A DNA stretch of 64,000 nt. Source: Gammaproteobacteria bacterium (GTDB lineage Bacteria; Pseudomonadota; Gammaproteobacteria; Pseudomonadales; Halieaceae). Positions 9,081-17,261 of the stretch are shown piece after piece (position 1 is the stretch's first letter; every line of letters starts with the position of its first letter). The DNA lies in assembly GCA_030427485.1 (NCBI GenBank), contig JAUICG010000001.1, positions 124,001 through 188,000 on the forward strand, in the 5' to 3' direction. A program made the translations under genes and the position numbers. Below the pieces are notes generated by a model, which was not told the origin of the DNA, did no database searches, and saw nothing but the letters and a program-made list of their open reading frames with translations.

Positions 9081-10460
9081 TTGGCCGCAACAGGTAATTG
9101 GGCGTTATGGGCGGGTCCGCTGCTGGGTGCGGGAACGGCTGTGGCTAGCCTTGCATACGGCCACAGCGCCGATTTGGCAACCGTCGGCTTTGTCGCCGTG
9201 GTGTGCATCGTCTGGTGGGTGTGCGAGCCGGTTCCCATTCCTGTCACCTCGCTGCTGCCGCTGGCGATACTGCCACTGCTGGGCGTGTTGACACCTCGGG
9301 AGGTCGGCCAGGCCTACGGTTCCCCGCTGATACTGCTGCTACTGGGCGGGTTCTTGCTGTCCAAGGCCATGGAGCACTCGGGAGCGCATCGGCGCATTGC
9401 GTTTGGCATGGTCAAGCTGTTCGGCGCGGCCAGTGCGCGCAAACTCGTCATGGGCTTTATGGCCGCATCGGCCGTGCTCAGCATGTGGATATCCAACTCC
9501 GCCACGACCCTGATGCTGTTGCCCGTGGCCCTGGCAGTGCTGGACGGTGTCGAGGACAAATCAAAACTGGCACCGCCGTTATTGTTGGGTATCGCCTATG
9601 CCGCCAGCATCGGCGGGCTGGGAACGCCCATAGGTACGCCCCCCAACCTGATCTTCATGCAGGTTTACGAGCGGACCACTGGCGATAGCATCAGCTTCGC
9701 CCAGTGGATGAGCTGGGCGCTGCCCGTGGTCGTCGTACTGGTACCGGCGATGGCGCTGATCCTGACGCGCAACCTGGACGGCGCCTTGCAGTTGCGATTG
9801 CCGTCGATGGGCCGCTGGCAAACGCAGGAGCGGCGGGTGATGGTCGTTTTTGGCCTGACTGCCCTGGCCTGGATTACGCGCCGTGAACCTTTCGGCGGCT
9901 GGAGCGAGTGGCTGGGTTTGCCGCAGGCCAATGACGCCTCCGTGGCATTGCTGGCGGTGGTTGTCATGTTCGTGGTGCCAGGCGGTAAGGGCGAGCGCCT
10001 GCTGACATGGGAGCGCGCCAGCACCATCCCCTGGGGGGTGCTGCTACTTTTCTCCGGCGGCATTTGCCTGGCGGAGGGTTTTGTGCAATCGGGCCTGAGC
10101 GAGCTGATGGGGCAGTGGCTTGTGGCCTTGATCACCATCCACCCCTACCTGCTGATGTTACTGATCTGCCTCGCGGTAACCTTCATGACGGAGGCGACAT
10201 CCAACACCGCGACCACGGCGCTGTTGATGCCGGTCCTCGCCGCCGCTGCCGTGGCGGCCGGTATCGCGCCGGTACTTATTATGGTACCGGCGGCAATGAG
10301 TGCCAGTTGCGCGTTTATGCTGCCGGTCGCAACGGCACCCAACACCGTGGTGTTCAGCAGCGGGATGGTCAGTACTGCGCGCATGGCGAGAGAGGGTTTT
10401 CTGATCAACCTGCTCGGTGCCGCTGTTATCAGTACGGTGTGTTACATGCTGCTCGCTTAG
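9081..10460 (+). CDS. SLC13/DASS-family sodium:anion symporter
   Basis: 459-residue inner-membrane transporter with about a dozen hydrophobic helices. It carries the family's re-entrant motifs SNSATT (about residue 140) and the matching EATSNTATTA segment (about 370), together with GTPIGTPPN, which build the two halves of the substrate site in the DASS fold. Members import di- or tricarboxylates, or sulfate, with sodium; the exact substrate is not readable. Start is a TTG preceded by a GGGGG run. The stop overlaps the convergent peroxiredoxin stop by four bases. Confidence 0.9.
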   Translation: MAATGNWALWAGPLLGAGTAVASLAYGHSADLATVGFVAVVCIVWWVCEPVPIPVTSLLPLAILPLLGVLTPREVGQAYGSPLILLLLGGFLLSKAMEHSGAHRRIAFGMVKLFGAASARKLVMGFMAASAVLSMWISNSATTLMLLPVALAVLDGVEDKSKLAPPLLLGIAYAASIGGLGTPIGTPPNLIFMQVYERTTGDSISFAQWMSWALPVVVVLVPAMALILTRNLDGALQLRLPSMGRWQTQERRVMVVFGLTALAWITRREPFGGWSEWLGLPQANDASVALLAVVVMFVVPGGKGERLLTWERASTIPWGVLLLFSGGICLAEGFVQSGLSELMGQWLVALITIHPYLLMLLICLAVTFMTEATSNTATTALLMPVLAAAAVAAGIAPVLIMVPAAMSASCAFMLPVATAPNTVVFSSGMVSTARMAREGFLINLLGAAVISTVCYMLLA

Positions 10461-10936
10461 AGCAGGGCGAGCATGGTCTCGGCTGAGCTGACATCGACCC
10501 CGGGGCCGGCTTCCACGTTCAGGTGTGTGACCGTGCCGTTGTCTACGATCATTGCGAAACGCTGGCTACGCCTGCCAAGGCCAAAGCCACTGCCATCCAT
10601 TTCCAGGCCGAGTGCGGCGGTAAACTCGCCATTGCCGTCCGCCAGCATCAGCAGTTCCTCGGCGTTCTGGGCTTTGCCCCAGGCACCCATTACGAAGGCG
10701 TCGTTGACTGCCATGCAGACAATGGTATCCACGCCTTTTGCCTTGATCTTGTCCGCGTTGACCACGTATCCGGGCAGGTGCGTCATGCTGCAGCCAGGGG
10801 TGAACGCTCCGGGGACGGCGAACAATACGACCTTCTTGCCGTTGAAAATGTCATCGGTAGTGATCCCGACGGGGCCCTTCTCACCCATGGTGTGCAGTGA
10901 GCAGGAAGGAATTTTGTCGCCAGTCTTGATGGTCAT
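10457..10936 (-). CDS. Peroxiredoxin, Prx5/hybrid type
   Basis: 159-residue thiol peroxidase that reduces hydrogen peroxide and organic hydroperoxides. The peroxidatic cysteine lies in PGAFTPGCS and is followed by THLPGYV, the signature of Prx5-like enzymes. The thioredoxin fold and the late SQRFAMIVDNG strand are intact. No obvious second resolving Cys domain (glutaredoxin) is fused, so reduction must come from another protein. The ATG at 10936 has an AAGGAG site; a longer in-frame extension upstream is not credible. It is divergent from the methyltransferase gene. Confidence 0.92.
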   Translation of the reverse strand: MTIKTGDKIPSCSLHTMGEKGPVGITTDDIFNGKKVVLFAVPGAFTPGCSMTHLPGYVVNADKIKAKGVDTIVCMAVNDAFVMGAWGKAQNAEELLMLADGNGEFTAALGLEMDGSGFGLGRRSQRFAMIVDNGTVTHLNVEAGPGVDVSSAETMLALL

Positions 10937-10986
10937 GGTAGGCTCCTTATCGTGAGCGAAGTCAAAGTGAAGTGGGATAATAGCAG

Positions 10987-11640
10987 ATGAACGGTGAAAC
11001 GCACTGCCCCCTGTGTGCCGGTAGTGCGATATCTTTCTTCCTGCGGGATCGCCGTCGTCCCTACCAGAGATGCGCCACGTGCAGCCTGGTGTTTGTCCCA
11101 CCCCAATACTACCTGTCGCGGGATGCGGAGCGGGCTGAATACGCGCTGCACCAGAACGATATAGCGGATCCGGGCTACCGCGCGTTCCTGTCGCGCCTGT
11201 TGCAGCCCCTCGTTTCGCGGCTTGCACCAGGTGCTTGCGGTCTGGACTTCGGCTGCGGTCCGGGCCCCGCGCTTGCCCACATGTTGCGCGAATCGGGTTT
11301 TCAGGTTGCCCTCTATGACCGTATATTCGCCCCTGACCGAGACGCTCTGGCGAGGTCTTATGCGTTCATCTGCGCTACGGAAGTTGTCGAGCACCTCCAT
11401 CACCCCGGACGCGAGTTGGACCGCTTATGGTCGCTGCTACAGCCCGGGGGCTGGCTGGGCATCATGACCAAACTGGTGCTCGACAGGGACGCCTTCGCGG
11501 GGTGGCACTACAAAAACGATCCCACCCATGTCTGCTTTTTCAGTGCGGCCACCTGGCGGTGGTGGGCGCATCGCTACGATGCCAGCCTGGAAATCGTCGG
11601 TGCGGATGTCATCCTGCTGCAGCGCCCTCTGCCTCGGTAA
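10987..11640 (+). CDS. Class I SAM-dependent methyltransferase with N-terminal zinc ribbon
   Basis: 217-residue cytoplasmic protein. The N-terminus has two CxxC pairs (CPLC and CATC) forming a zinc ribbon. The methyltransferase fold follows with motif I DFGCGPGP (about residue 87) and the ATEVVEHLHHPGREL segment typical of Methyltransf_11/23-type proteins. The substrate is unknown. It is a single gene in this orientation; its last 32 bases overlap the end of the convergent phaD. Confidence 0.82.
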   Translation: MNGETHCPLCAGSAISFFLRDRRRPYQRCATCSLVFVPPQYYLSRDAERAEYALHQNDIADPGYRAFLSRLLQPLVSRLAPGACGLDFGCGPGPALAHMLRESGFQVALYDRIFAPDRDALARSYAFICATEVVEHLHHPGRELDRLWSLLQPGGWLGIMTKLVLDRDAFAGWHYKNDPTHVCFFSAATWRWWAHRYDASLEIVGADVILLQRPLPR

Positions 11641-12280
11641 TCATATTGATATAGATGGATTCACAATCGCGGTAGAAGCTGAGCTGGTCGTCGCCGAGGT
11701 AGGGGGCGACCATGGTCAGTAATTGCAGGACCCCCTGGTGAATGGTGATCTGCGTTGGGCGGTTGTCATGCAGCAGGGCTTCGTAACTGAACCAGAAGGT
11801 CAGGTTGAGCGTCATGTTGTCCACCAGCCCGAGCAACTGTTGGTCCCTGGCGTCGATGATGTCCTGCTGCAACAGCGTTTGACAGATCGAGTACAGCGCG
11901 GCGCGCTTCAGTTGCATCAGGCGTTTGAACCCGCGTTTTATCTCCGGATAGCGCTGCAGCAGGTTTTCGAGGTTGTGGTAAAGGAAACGGTACTGGTACA
12001 TCTCTTCCATCACCACATAGAGGTAGTACCAGTTTTCCTCCGTGCCGCCCCGATCACTGCTGAGCGGCCGTTCGATCGGCGCGGTCAGGGTATGATGCAT
12101 CGCGTGTTCGTACTGCTGGAACAGTTCGGCGATGATCTGGTCCTTGCCTTTGAAGTGGTAATAGAGGTTGCCCGGACTGATATCCAGCTCATTGGCGATA
12201 TCGATAGTCGTGGTCGAGGCTTCGCCCTCCTCATTGAACAATGCCAGGCTCGTGTGGAGTATGCGGTCCCTGGTTTTCAT
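11609..12280 (-). CDS. phaD: TetR-family regulator PhaD (PHA locus)
   Basis: 223-residue DNA-binding regulator. The N-terminal helix-turn-helix reads as a TetR domain (DIANELDISPGNLYYHFKGKD, about 27-47), and the whole protein resembles Pseudomonas PhaD, including the MKTRDRIL start and the later MVAPYL segment. In Pseudomonas PhaD activates phasin genes and responds to a PHA-related metabolite. The two genes upstream on the same strand encode phasins, which supports the call. The 3' end overlaps the convergent methyltransferase gene. A PHA synthase gene is not in the window. Confidence 0.82.
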   Translation of the reverse strand: MKTRDRILHTSLALFNEEGEASTTTIDIANELDISPGNLYYHFKGKDQIIAELFQQYEHAMHHTLTAPIERPLSSDRGGTEENWYYLYVVMEEMYQYRFLYHNLENLLQRYPEIKRGFKRLMQLKRAALYSICQTLLQQDIIDARDQQLLGLVDNMTLNLTFWFSYEALLHDNRPTQITIHQGVLQLLTMVAPYLGDDQLSFYRDCESIYINMITEAEGAAAG

Positions 12281-12292
12281 CTGGCAGTGGGA

Positions 12293-12790
12293 TCAGGTCC
12301 TGGGCTTTCTCGCGGTGGTCTTCCTGCGCGGTGCAGCAGCTTTTTTGCTCGCTACGGTTTTGTGTGCTGTCCTGGCCGCGGGGGCTATCTTTTTGCCCGC
12401 GGACTTACCCTTCGCACCGGTTTTTACCAGGCCCTGATCTGCCAGCGCCCTTGAGAGTTTATCTACCTTGCGTGACAGCTGGTCGACTTTCTTGTTCAGC
12501 GCGATAAGGTCTTCGATACGCGCGGGACGCTGGTTGTGAAAGTTTTCACGCACGCGACTGATGCGTTCCTCAACAGAATGTCGAGCAGCGGCGGTACTCT
12601 CCCTGGCATCCTCTTCCAGTGCGGTGCCGGCTTTGACCAGGTCGCGAAACAGTTTGGGGGGTTCCATCGCCTTCTCAAGCCTGCCCTGCGCCTCTTCGAC
12701 CGCCTTGCCGTAGGCGCCCACACCCGCGAGCCAGATATTTTTGGCGATCTCACTCGCCTTGTCGGTGACCTTGTTTTTTTCATCACTCAT
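12293..12790 (-). CDS. Phasin with C-terminal basic Lys/Ala tail
   Basis: 165-residue phasin, a protein that coats polyhydroxyalkanoate granules. The N-terminal half carries the phasin segment IWLAGVGAYGKA (about 19-30) and a long amphipathic helix; a heptad-like VDQLSRKVDKLSRAL stretch (about 103-117) should form a coiled coil. The last 50 residues are Lys/Ala/Arg-rich, like the histone-H1-like tail of PhaF, which ties granules to the nucleoid. It lies 12 bases upstream of phaD on the same strand. PhaF-like is the best assignment, although the tail is shorter than in Pseudomonas PhaF. Confidence 0.85.
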   Translation of the reverse strand: MSDEKNKVTDKASEIAKNIWLAGVGAYGKAVEEAQGRLEKAMEPPKLFRDLVKAGTALEEDARESTAAARHSVEERISRVRENFHNQRPARIEDLIALNKKVDQLSRKVDKLSRALADQGLVKTGAKGKSAGKKIAPAARTAHKTVASKKAAAPRRKTTARKPRT

Positions 12791-12866
12791 AGAGGTGCCC
12801 TCCCGCAGCGGGGCTCGTGTATTGCGGTAGTGTAGCAGGACCGCCTATTAAAGCAGATTGGAGGAC

Positions 12867-12895
12867 AAAAAAAAGGGGCTACAAAGTAGCCCCGA
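12867..12895 (-). terminator. Rho-independent terminator of the second phasin gene
   Basis: A perfect 8-bp stem (12875-12882 with 12886-12893), three-base loop, and on the minus strand a run of eight T after the stem. It lies 45 bases past the stop of the phasin gene at 12940-13410, so the two phasin genes are probably separate transcripts. Confidence 0.85.
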
Positions 12896-12939
12896 AAAAT
12901 CCCTGACAGGCAGGGTAAATGGTCCTGGATGGACTAGAT

Positions 12940-13410
12940 TCAGGCAGCCGTTTTGATGCGCATGGAATCCTTCAGCTCCTCAAAGCGCGCTTTGGCCTGT
13001 TTCAGGCGGGCTTCCAGCTTTTTCCGGTCGGTCAGCGATTCGAGCTCCAGCTTGGGCAGTTCAAGGTCCTTGATAGCGCCTTTCGCGTCTTTCTCAAGCT
13101 TCTCGCCGCGCTTGACCAGTTCCTTGTACACTTTGTCAGCTTTCTTGCGGCGCGTTTCCATCTGCTTCTGCAGCTCGGTAAATTGCTCCTGTGCCTGGTC
13201 GTACGCCTTGCCGTAGAAGCCGAGGCCGGCGAGGAACACATTGCGACCGGTTTCCTGCGCATTGGCAGCGAAATCCGGAGTCGCTTTCTTCTTCGCGGCA
13301 GCGGCTTTTGCGGCCGGCTTGCGCTTGGCGGCCGGCTTGCGCTTCGCGGCGGGCTTGCGCTTGGCGGCGGTCTTGGTTGCAGTGCTGTTTGCAGTGGTGG
13401 CTTCAGCCAT
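12940..13410 (-). CDS. Phasin with N-terminal AAKRKP repeats
   Basis: 156-residue phasin. After a short lead, residues about 13-45 are Lys/Ala/Pro-rich with three copies of AAKRKP, followed by the phasin segment NVFLAGLGFYGKAYDQAQ (about 57-74) and long charged helices to the end. The basic region is at the N-terminus, the reverse of the other phasin here and of PhaF. It could bind DNA or other granule proteins (inference). It has its own terminator, and upstream is a 200-base gap containing the pckA terminator. Confidence 0.85.
   Translation of the reverse strand: MAEATTANSTATKTAAKRKPAAKRKPAAKRKPAAKAAAAKKKATPDFAANAQETGRNVFLAGLGFYGKAYDQAQEQFTELQKQMETRRKKADKVYKELVKRGEKLEKDAKGAIKDLELPKLELESLTDRKKLEARLKQAKARFEELKDSMRIKTAA
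13310..13363. repeat. Three 18-bp tandem repeats inside a phasin gene
   Basis: Three consecutive 18-base units (13310-13327, 13328-13345, 13346-13363) differing at two or three positions; together they encode the AAKRKP repeats on the minus strand. Repeat number could vary between strains. Confidence 0.8.
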
Positions 13411-13568
13411 GGTGTTCCTCCTAGAGAGTCGCAGTTTTTAGTGGGCTACCCCACCAGTTCGACGCCAGATTAGGGGAAAAAATTAGAATAAACATACTAG
13501 AAAAAAGTGACTTATTTGCGGCGCGGGTATCGTTCTGTCCCGAGCGGGCGAATCCCGGCGAATACGGC

Positions 13569-13598
13569 AAAAAAAAGGCCCACTATGAAGTGAGCCTT
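13569..13598 (-). terminator. Rho-independent terminator of pckA
   Basis: Stem 13577-13584 paired with 13589-13596 (eight pairs, one wobble), four-base loop, followed on the minus strand by eight T. It is 20 bases downstream of the pckA stop. Confidence 0.85.
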
Positions 13599-13616
13599 TA
13601 TCGGGAATGCAGTCGT

Positions 13617-15176
13617 TTACGCAGATTTGGGGCCAGCGGCGACGATGGCGCCGGAGGCGTTGAATTTCAGGATATTTTCCTCGAAGAGTTTCGCCAGTTT
13701 GCGCGCCTGCTCGTCGTAGGCTTCCTCCGTTCCCCAGCCGCTGCGCGGGTCCACGTACTGCGCGTCGACGCCGGGAATTTCCGTGGGGAAATCGAGGTTG
13801 AGGATATCCAGGTGTTTGGTGGGGGCCTTGAGCAAGGCGCCGCTCTGGCAGGCATTGACCACCGCGCGCGTCACCGGAATCGGAAACCGCGAACCGGTGC
13901 CGCCGGGTGCCCCGGAGCCGCCGATCCAGCCGGTGTTTACGAGGTAGACGTGGCTGCCGAAGTCGTCAATTCGCTTCATCAACAATTCAGCATAGTCGCT
14001 GGCGGGCCGCGGCATGAAAGGGGCGCCGAAACAGGTGGAGAAGGTTGGGTGAATGCCGGCTTCGGCGCCCAGTTCGGTCGATCCCACGCGCGCGGTATAG
14101 CCGCTGAGAAAGTGGAAGGCCGCAGCCTCTTTCGACAGGATAGAGACGGGAGGCAGGACCCCGGACACATCGCAGGTCAGGAAGATGACACACTTCGGTT
14201 CTCCGCCGCTGTTGGCTTCAGTGCGCTTTTCGACATGCTCCAGAGGGTAGCAGCAGCGTCCGTTCTCGGTGAGGCTGGTATCGCAGTAATCCGCGTGGCG
14301 CTCCTCATCCAGCACTACATTTTCAATAATCGCGCCAAAGCGAATGGCATCCCAGATCACCGGCTCGTTTTTCTGGCTCAGATCTATGGTCTTGGCATAG
14401 CAGCCGCCTTCCAGGTTGAAAACCGAGCCCCTGGCCCAGCCGTGCTCGTCGTCGCCGATCAGGTAGCGGTCCGGGTCGGCGGAGAGGGTTGTTTTACCTG
14501 TGCCGGACAAGCCAAAGAACAGTGTGGTATCGCCGTCCTCGCCGACATTTGCGCTGCAGTGCATCGGCATCACGTCTTTTTCCGGCAGCAGGAAATTCTG
14601 TACCGAGAACATGGATTTCTTCATTTCACCGGCGTACCGCATGCCGGCGAGCAGCACTTTGCGCTGGGCAAAGTTGATGATGACAACGCCGTCGGAGTTC
14701 GTGCCGTCGCGCTCTGGAACGCATTCGAATCCGGGTGCGTTGAGGATGGTCCACTCGGGTTTGCGCCCGGCATTGTAGTTCGCCGGGCGAATGAACATAT
14801 TGCGGCCGAACAGGGCCTGCCAGGCGGTTTCAGTAGTAACCTTTACCGGCAGGTAGTGGTCGCTGTGCGCGCCGACGTGCAGGTGGGTGGTAAATTTGTC
14901 ACGAACGGCGAGAAACGACTGGACCTGGTCCCAGAGGGCGTCAAATTTGTCGCTGTCAAAGGGGCGGTTGACGCTGCCCCAGTCGATGCTGTCCTCCGTG
15001 CTGGGTTCCCTGACCACGAAGCGGTCAGCGGGAGAGCGCCCGGTACGGTGGCCGGTGGTCACCAGCAGGGCGCCCGTGTCGGACAACATACTTTCGCCCC
15101 GTTTCAGTGACTCTTCAATCAGCTTGGAAGTCGCCAGGTCAGTGTATTCCTTGGCGGTGTGGATGTCTTGGGTCAT
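13617..15176 (-). CDS. pckA: Phosphoenolpyruvate carboxykinase (ATP)
   Basis: 519-residue cytoplasmic enzyme of gluconeogenesis that converts oxaloacetate and ATP to phosphoenolpyruvate, CO2 and ADP. Diagnostic segments are the [12 protein letters not shown] substrate loop (42-53), the kinase-1a P-loop GLSGTGKTT (222-230) and the metal/phosphate segment with LIGDDEHGW (239-247). [14 protein letters not shown] further on is the usual C-terminal block. Length is normal for the ATP-dependent family. It is followed by a strong terminator and preceded at 144 bases by hslO on the same strand. Confidence 0.97.
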   Translation of the reverse strand: MTQDIHTAKEYTDLATSKLIEESLKRGESMLSDTGALLVTTGHRTGRSPADRFVVREPSTEDSIDWGSVNRPFDSDKFDALWDQVQSFLAVRDKFTTHLHVGAHSDHYLPVKVTTETAWQALFGRNMFIRPANYNAGRKPEWTILNAPGFECVPERDGTNSDGVVIINFAQRKVLLAGMRYAGEMKKSMFSVQNFLLPEKDVMPMHCSANVGEDGDTTLFFGLSGTGKTTLSADPDRYLIGDDEHGWARGSVFNLEGGCYAKTIDLSQKNEPVIWDAIRFGAIIENVVLDEERHADYCDTSLTENGRCCYPLEHVEKRTEANSGGEPKCVIFLTCDVSGVLPPVSILSKEAAAFHFLSGYTARVGSTELGAEAGIHPTFSTCFGAPFMPRPASDYAELLMKRIDDFGSHVYLVNTGWIGGSGAPGGTGSRFPIPVTRAVVNACQSGALLKAPTKHLDILNLDFPTEIPGVDAQYVDPRSGWGTEEAYDEQARKLAKLFEENILKFNASGAIVAAGPKSA

Positions 15177-15320
15177 GGTGCTTCCTGTCGTTATGAAGCG
15201 CGGGCCGGCTGGGCCTCTGCGCCAGTATTTGCGGCTTCAAGGGGGCGTAATTATGTCAGAAGCGGGGCATTTTGCGAATTATATTGAGCATAAATGCGCC
15301 GAATTCCGGCCAAGTTGTGA

Positions 15321-16220
15321 TCAGTGTAAAGTTTTGCCGTGGTCGCTTTCCAGCAAGTCCGCCAGGTCGTTGCGCTCGAAATGATAAGCCTGGTTGCAAA
15401 ATTCGCACTCCATGCTGATGCTGCCCTGCTCTTCCAGTAAATCCAGGATTTCGGCTGGATCCAGCGCGGACAGGGCGTTGCGGGTGCGCTCGCGGGAGCA
15501 GGAGCAGCGAAACTTCACCGCGCGGGGGGCGAATAGCCGCAGCGGATCCTCGTGGTACAGGCGGTAGAGAAATGTTTCGTCCGTCAGTGCCAGCATTTCG
15601 GAGTCTTTCGCAGTGGCGGCCAGTGCGCAGACATGATCCCAATGCTGTTGCCGTTGCTCGTTAGCGGGCTTGACCTGCGACGGCAACTGCTGCAGTAACA
15701 GACCGCTGGCCCGCTGTCCGTCCGCGGCGAGCCAGATTCGGGTGTTCAGCTGCTCGGATCGCTGGAAGTAACTGTCCAGACTGAGGGCCAGCGAGCCCTC
15801 CTGCAGTGGGACGATACCCTGGTAGCGCTGTCCCCCGGTCGGGTCGATAGTGATGGCCAGCTGCCCGTTTCGCAGCAGCAGGTCAAAATTATCGGAGGTG
15901 GCCTGCTCGGCGCCCCGGGCGATGCCGCGCACCTGCAATGTATCGTCGCACTCCGCCATGAGTAGCGGTATCTGGCCCTCGGAACGCGCCTGCAAAACCA
16001 GTTTTCCTTCAAACTTGAGGTTACTGCTCAGCAGTACCGCCGCGGCCAGGAACTCTCCCAGCAGGCGAGCCACGCCGTCCGCATACTGGTGTATGGCGAG
16101 TATTTCGCGGTAGGCCGCGTCCAGCTGCGCGCGCTCGCCACGGATGTCGGCGTGCTCGAAGAGAAATCGCCGGGAGCTGTCGCCGGCTTCGGGCGCGGTT
16201 TCGTTTACAGGTAGGCTCAT
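15321..16220 (-). CDS. hslO: Redox-regulated chaperone Hsp33
   Basis: 299-residue cytoplasmic holdase that is activated when its zinc centre is oxidised. The N-terminal domain starts at RRFLFEHADIRGE, with about 15 residues before it. The C-terminal redox switch is present as CxC (RCSCS) and CxxC (ECEFC), the four zinc ligands. ATG 16220 is chosen because it puts the conserved start near the N-terminus; an ATG at 16292 in frame would add 24 residues without family support. The ribosome-binding site is weak. Confidence 0.94.
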   Translation of the reverse strand: MSLPVNETAPEAGDSSRRFLFEHADIRGERAQLDAAYREILAIHQYADGVARLLGEFLAAAVLLSSNLKFEGKLVLQARSEGQIPLLMAECDDTLQVRGIARGAEQATSDNFDLLLRNGQLAITIDPTGGQRYQGIVPLQEGSLALSLDSYFQRSEQLNTRIWLAADGQRASGLLLQQLPSQVKPANEQRQQHWDHVCALAATAKDSEMLALTDETFLYRLYHEDPLRLFAPRAVKFRCSCSRERTRNALSALDPAEILDLLEEQGSISMECEFCNQAYHFERNDLADLLESDHGKTLH

Positions 16221-16394
16221 CGGCGAGAGTCTATCACTGGACCGGCGGTTTACAGTAACGGTGATTGCGCAGGGTTCAGTATTTGAGCCCACCGATCGAA
16301 ATATCCGGGGGAGCGGGGATATTGCCGGGATTAACGGCTAGAGTATGTTCAGGTCATATACCGCGCCCCGTCCAATAATATCAGGAGAGAAACC

Positions 16395-17261
16395 ATGAGA
16401 TTCAGCTACCAGGTTGGTATGTGCGACCCCGACCACTACCTGCCGCTGGCCAGAGCGGCTGAAAAGGCGGGTTTTCACGGGATCAGCATACCGGACAGCA
16501 TCTGTTACCCGCAGGAGGCGAGTTCAAAATACCCCTACAACAAAGACGGCAGCAGGGAGTTCCTGGAAAGTGTGCCCTTCGTGGAGAGCCTGATCGCGGT
16601 GGCGGCAATGGCTGCCGTCACGGAGACGATCCGCTTTTCAACGTTCGTCTACAAGCTCGCCGTGCGTCAGGCGCCAATTGTGGCGAAGCAGGTGCAGGGC
16701 ATTCAGGTGTTGTCCGGGAATCGTTTTGATTTTGGTATTGGTATCAGCCCCTGGGAGGAGGACTTCGCGGTTTGCGGTGTGCCCTGGGAGAGGCGCGGCA
16801 AGCGATTTGATGAGCAGATCGCGATATTGCGCGGCCTCGAGTCCGGTAAGTACTTCGGATACACCGGTGACATGCACGATATGCCGCCGAATAAGATGAA
16901 CCCGGTGCCGAGTGCACCCACGCCGCTGCTGATTGGCGGGCATTCTGAACCAGCGCTGCAGCGCGCGGCACAATTGGGCGATGGCTGGATGTGCGCCGGT
17001 GCAGGCACAGACGAACTGGCGGCCTACATCGGTCGAATCAATCAGTTGCGCAGCGAGCATGGGACAGCCGACAAGCCGTTCCGGGTGTATACCACCGGCC
17101 AGGATGCGTTCTCTGATGAGGGTATCGCCAGGCTGGAAAGCATAGGCGTGTCCGATGTGATTATCGGCTTCAGGAATGTCTACGAGATGGAAGCGGACAA
17201 GCCCCTGGAGGAAAAAATCGCTCAGCTGAACTGGTATGCCGGGGAGTTCATCAATGGCTGA
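16395..17261 (+). CDS. LLM-class flavin/F420-type oxidoreductase
   Basis: 288-residue luciferase-like enzyme. The barrel is recognisable from the N-terminal strand, the SIPDSI segment, the run ending at VLSGNRFDFGIGISPWEEDF (cofactor phosphate loop) and LLIGGHSEPALQRAA. It has a strong AGGAGAG site. Its last codons overlap the start of the thiolase gene by eight bases, so the two are translated together and probably serve one pathway, for instance oxidation and cleavage of an acyl-CoA intermediate (inference). Confidence 0.87.
   Translation: MRFSYQVGMCDPDHYLPLARAAEKAGFHGISIPDSICYPQEASSKYPYNKDGSREFLESVPFVESLIAVAAMAAVTETIRFSTFVYKLAVRQAPIVAKQVQGIQVLSGNRFDFGIGISPWEEDFAVCGVPWERRGKRFDEQIAILRGLESGKYFGYTGDMHDMPPNKMNPVPSAPTPLLIGGHSEPALQRAAQLGDGWMCAGAGTDELAAYIGRINQLRSEHGTADKPFRVYTTGQDAFSDEGIARLESIGVSDVIIGFRNVYEMEADKPLEEKIAQLNWYAGEFING

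Noticed and set aside
13590..15110. 506-codon open frame on the plus strand
   Set aside because: It is antisense to pckA, whose product is unmistakable; the open frame results from high GC content.
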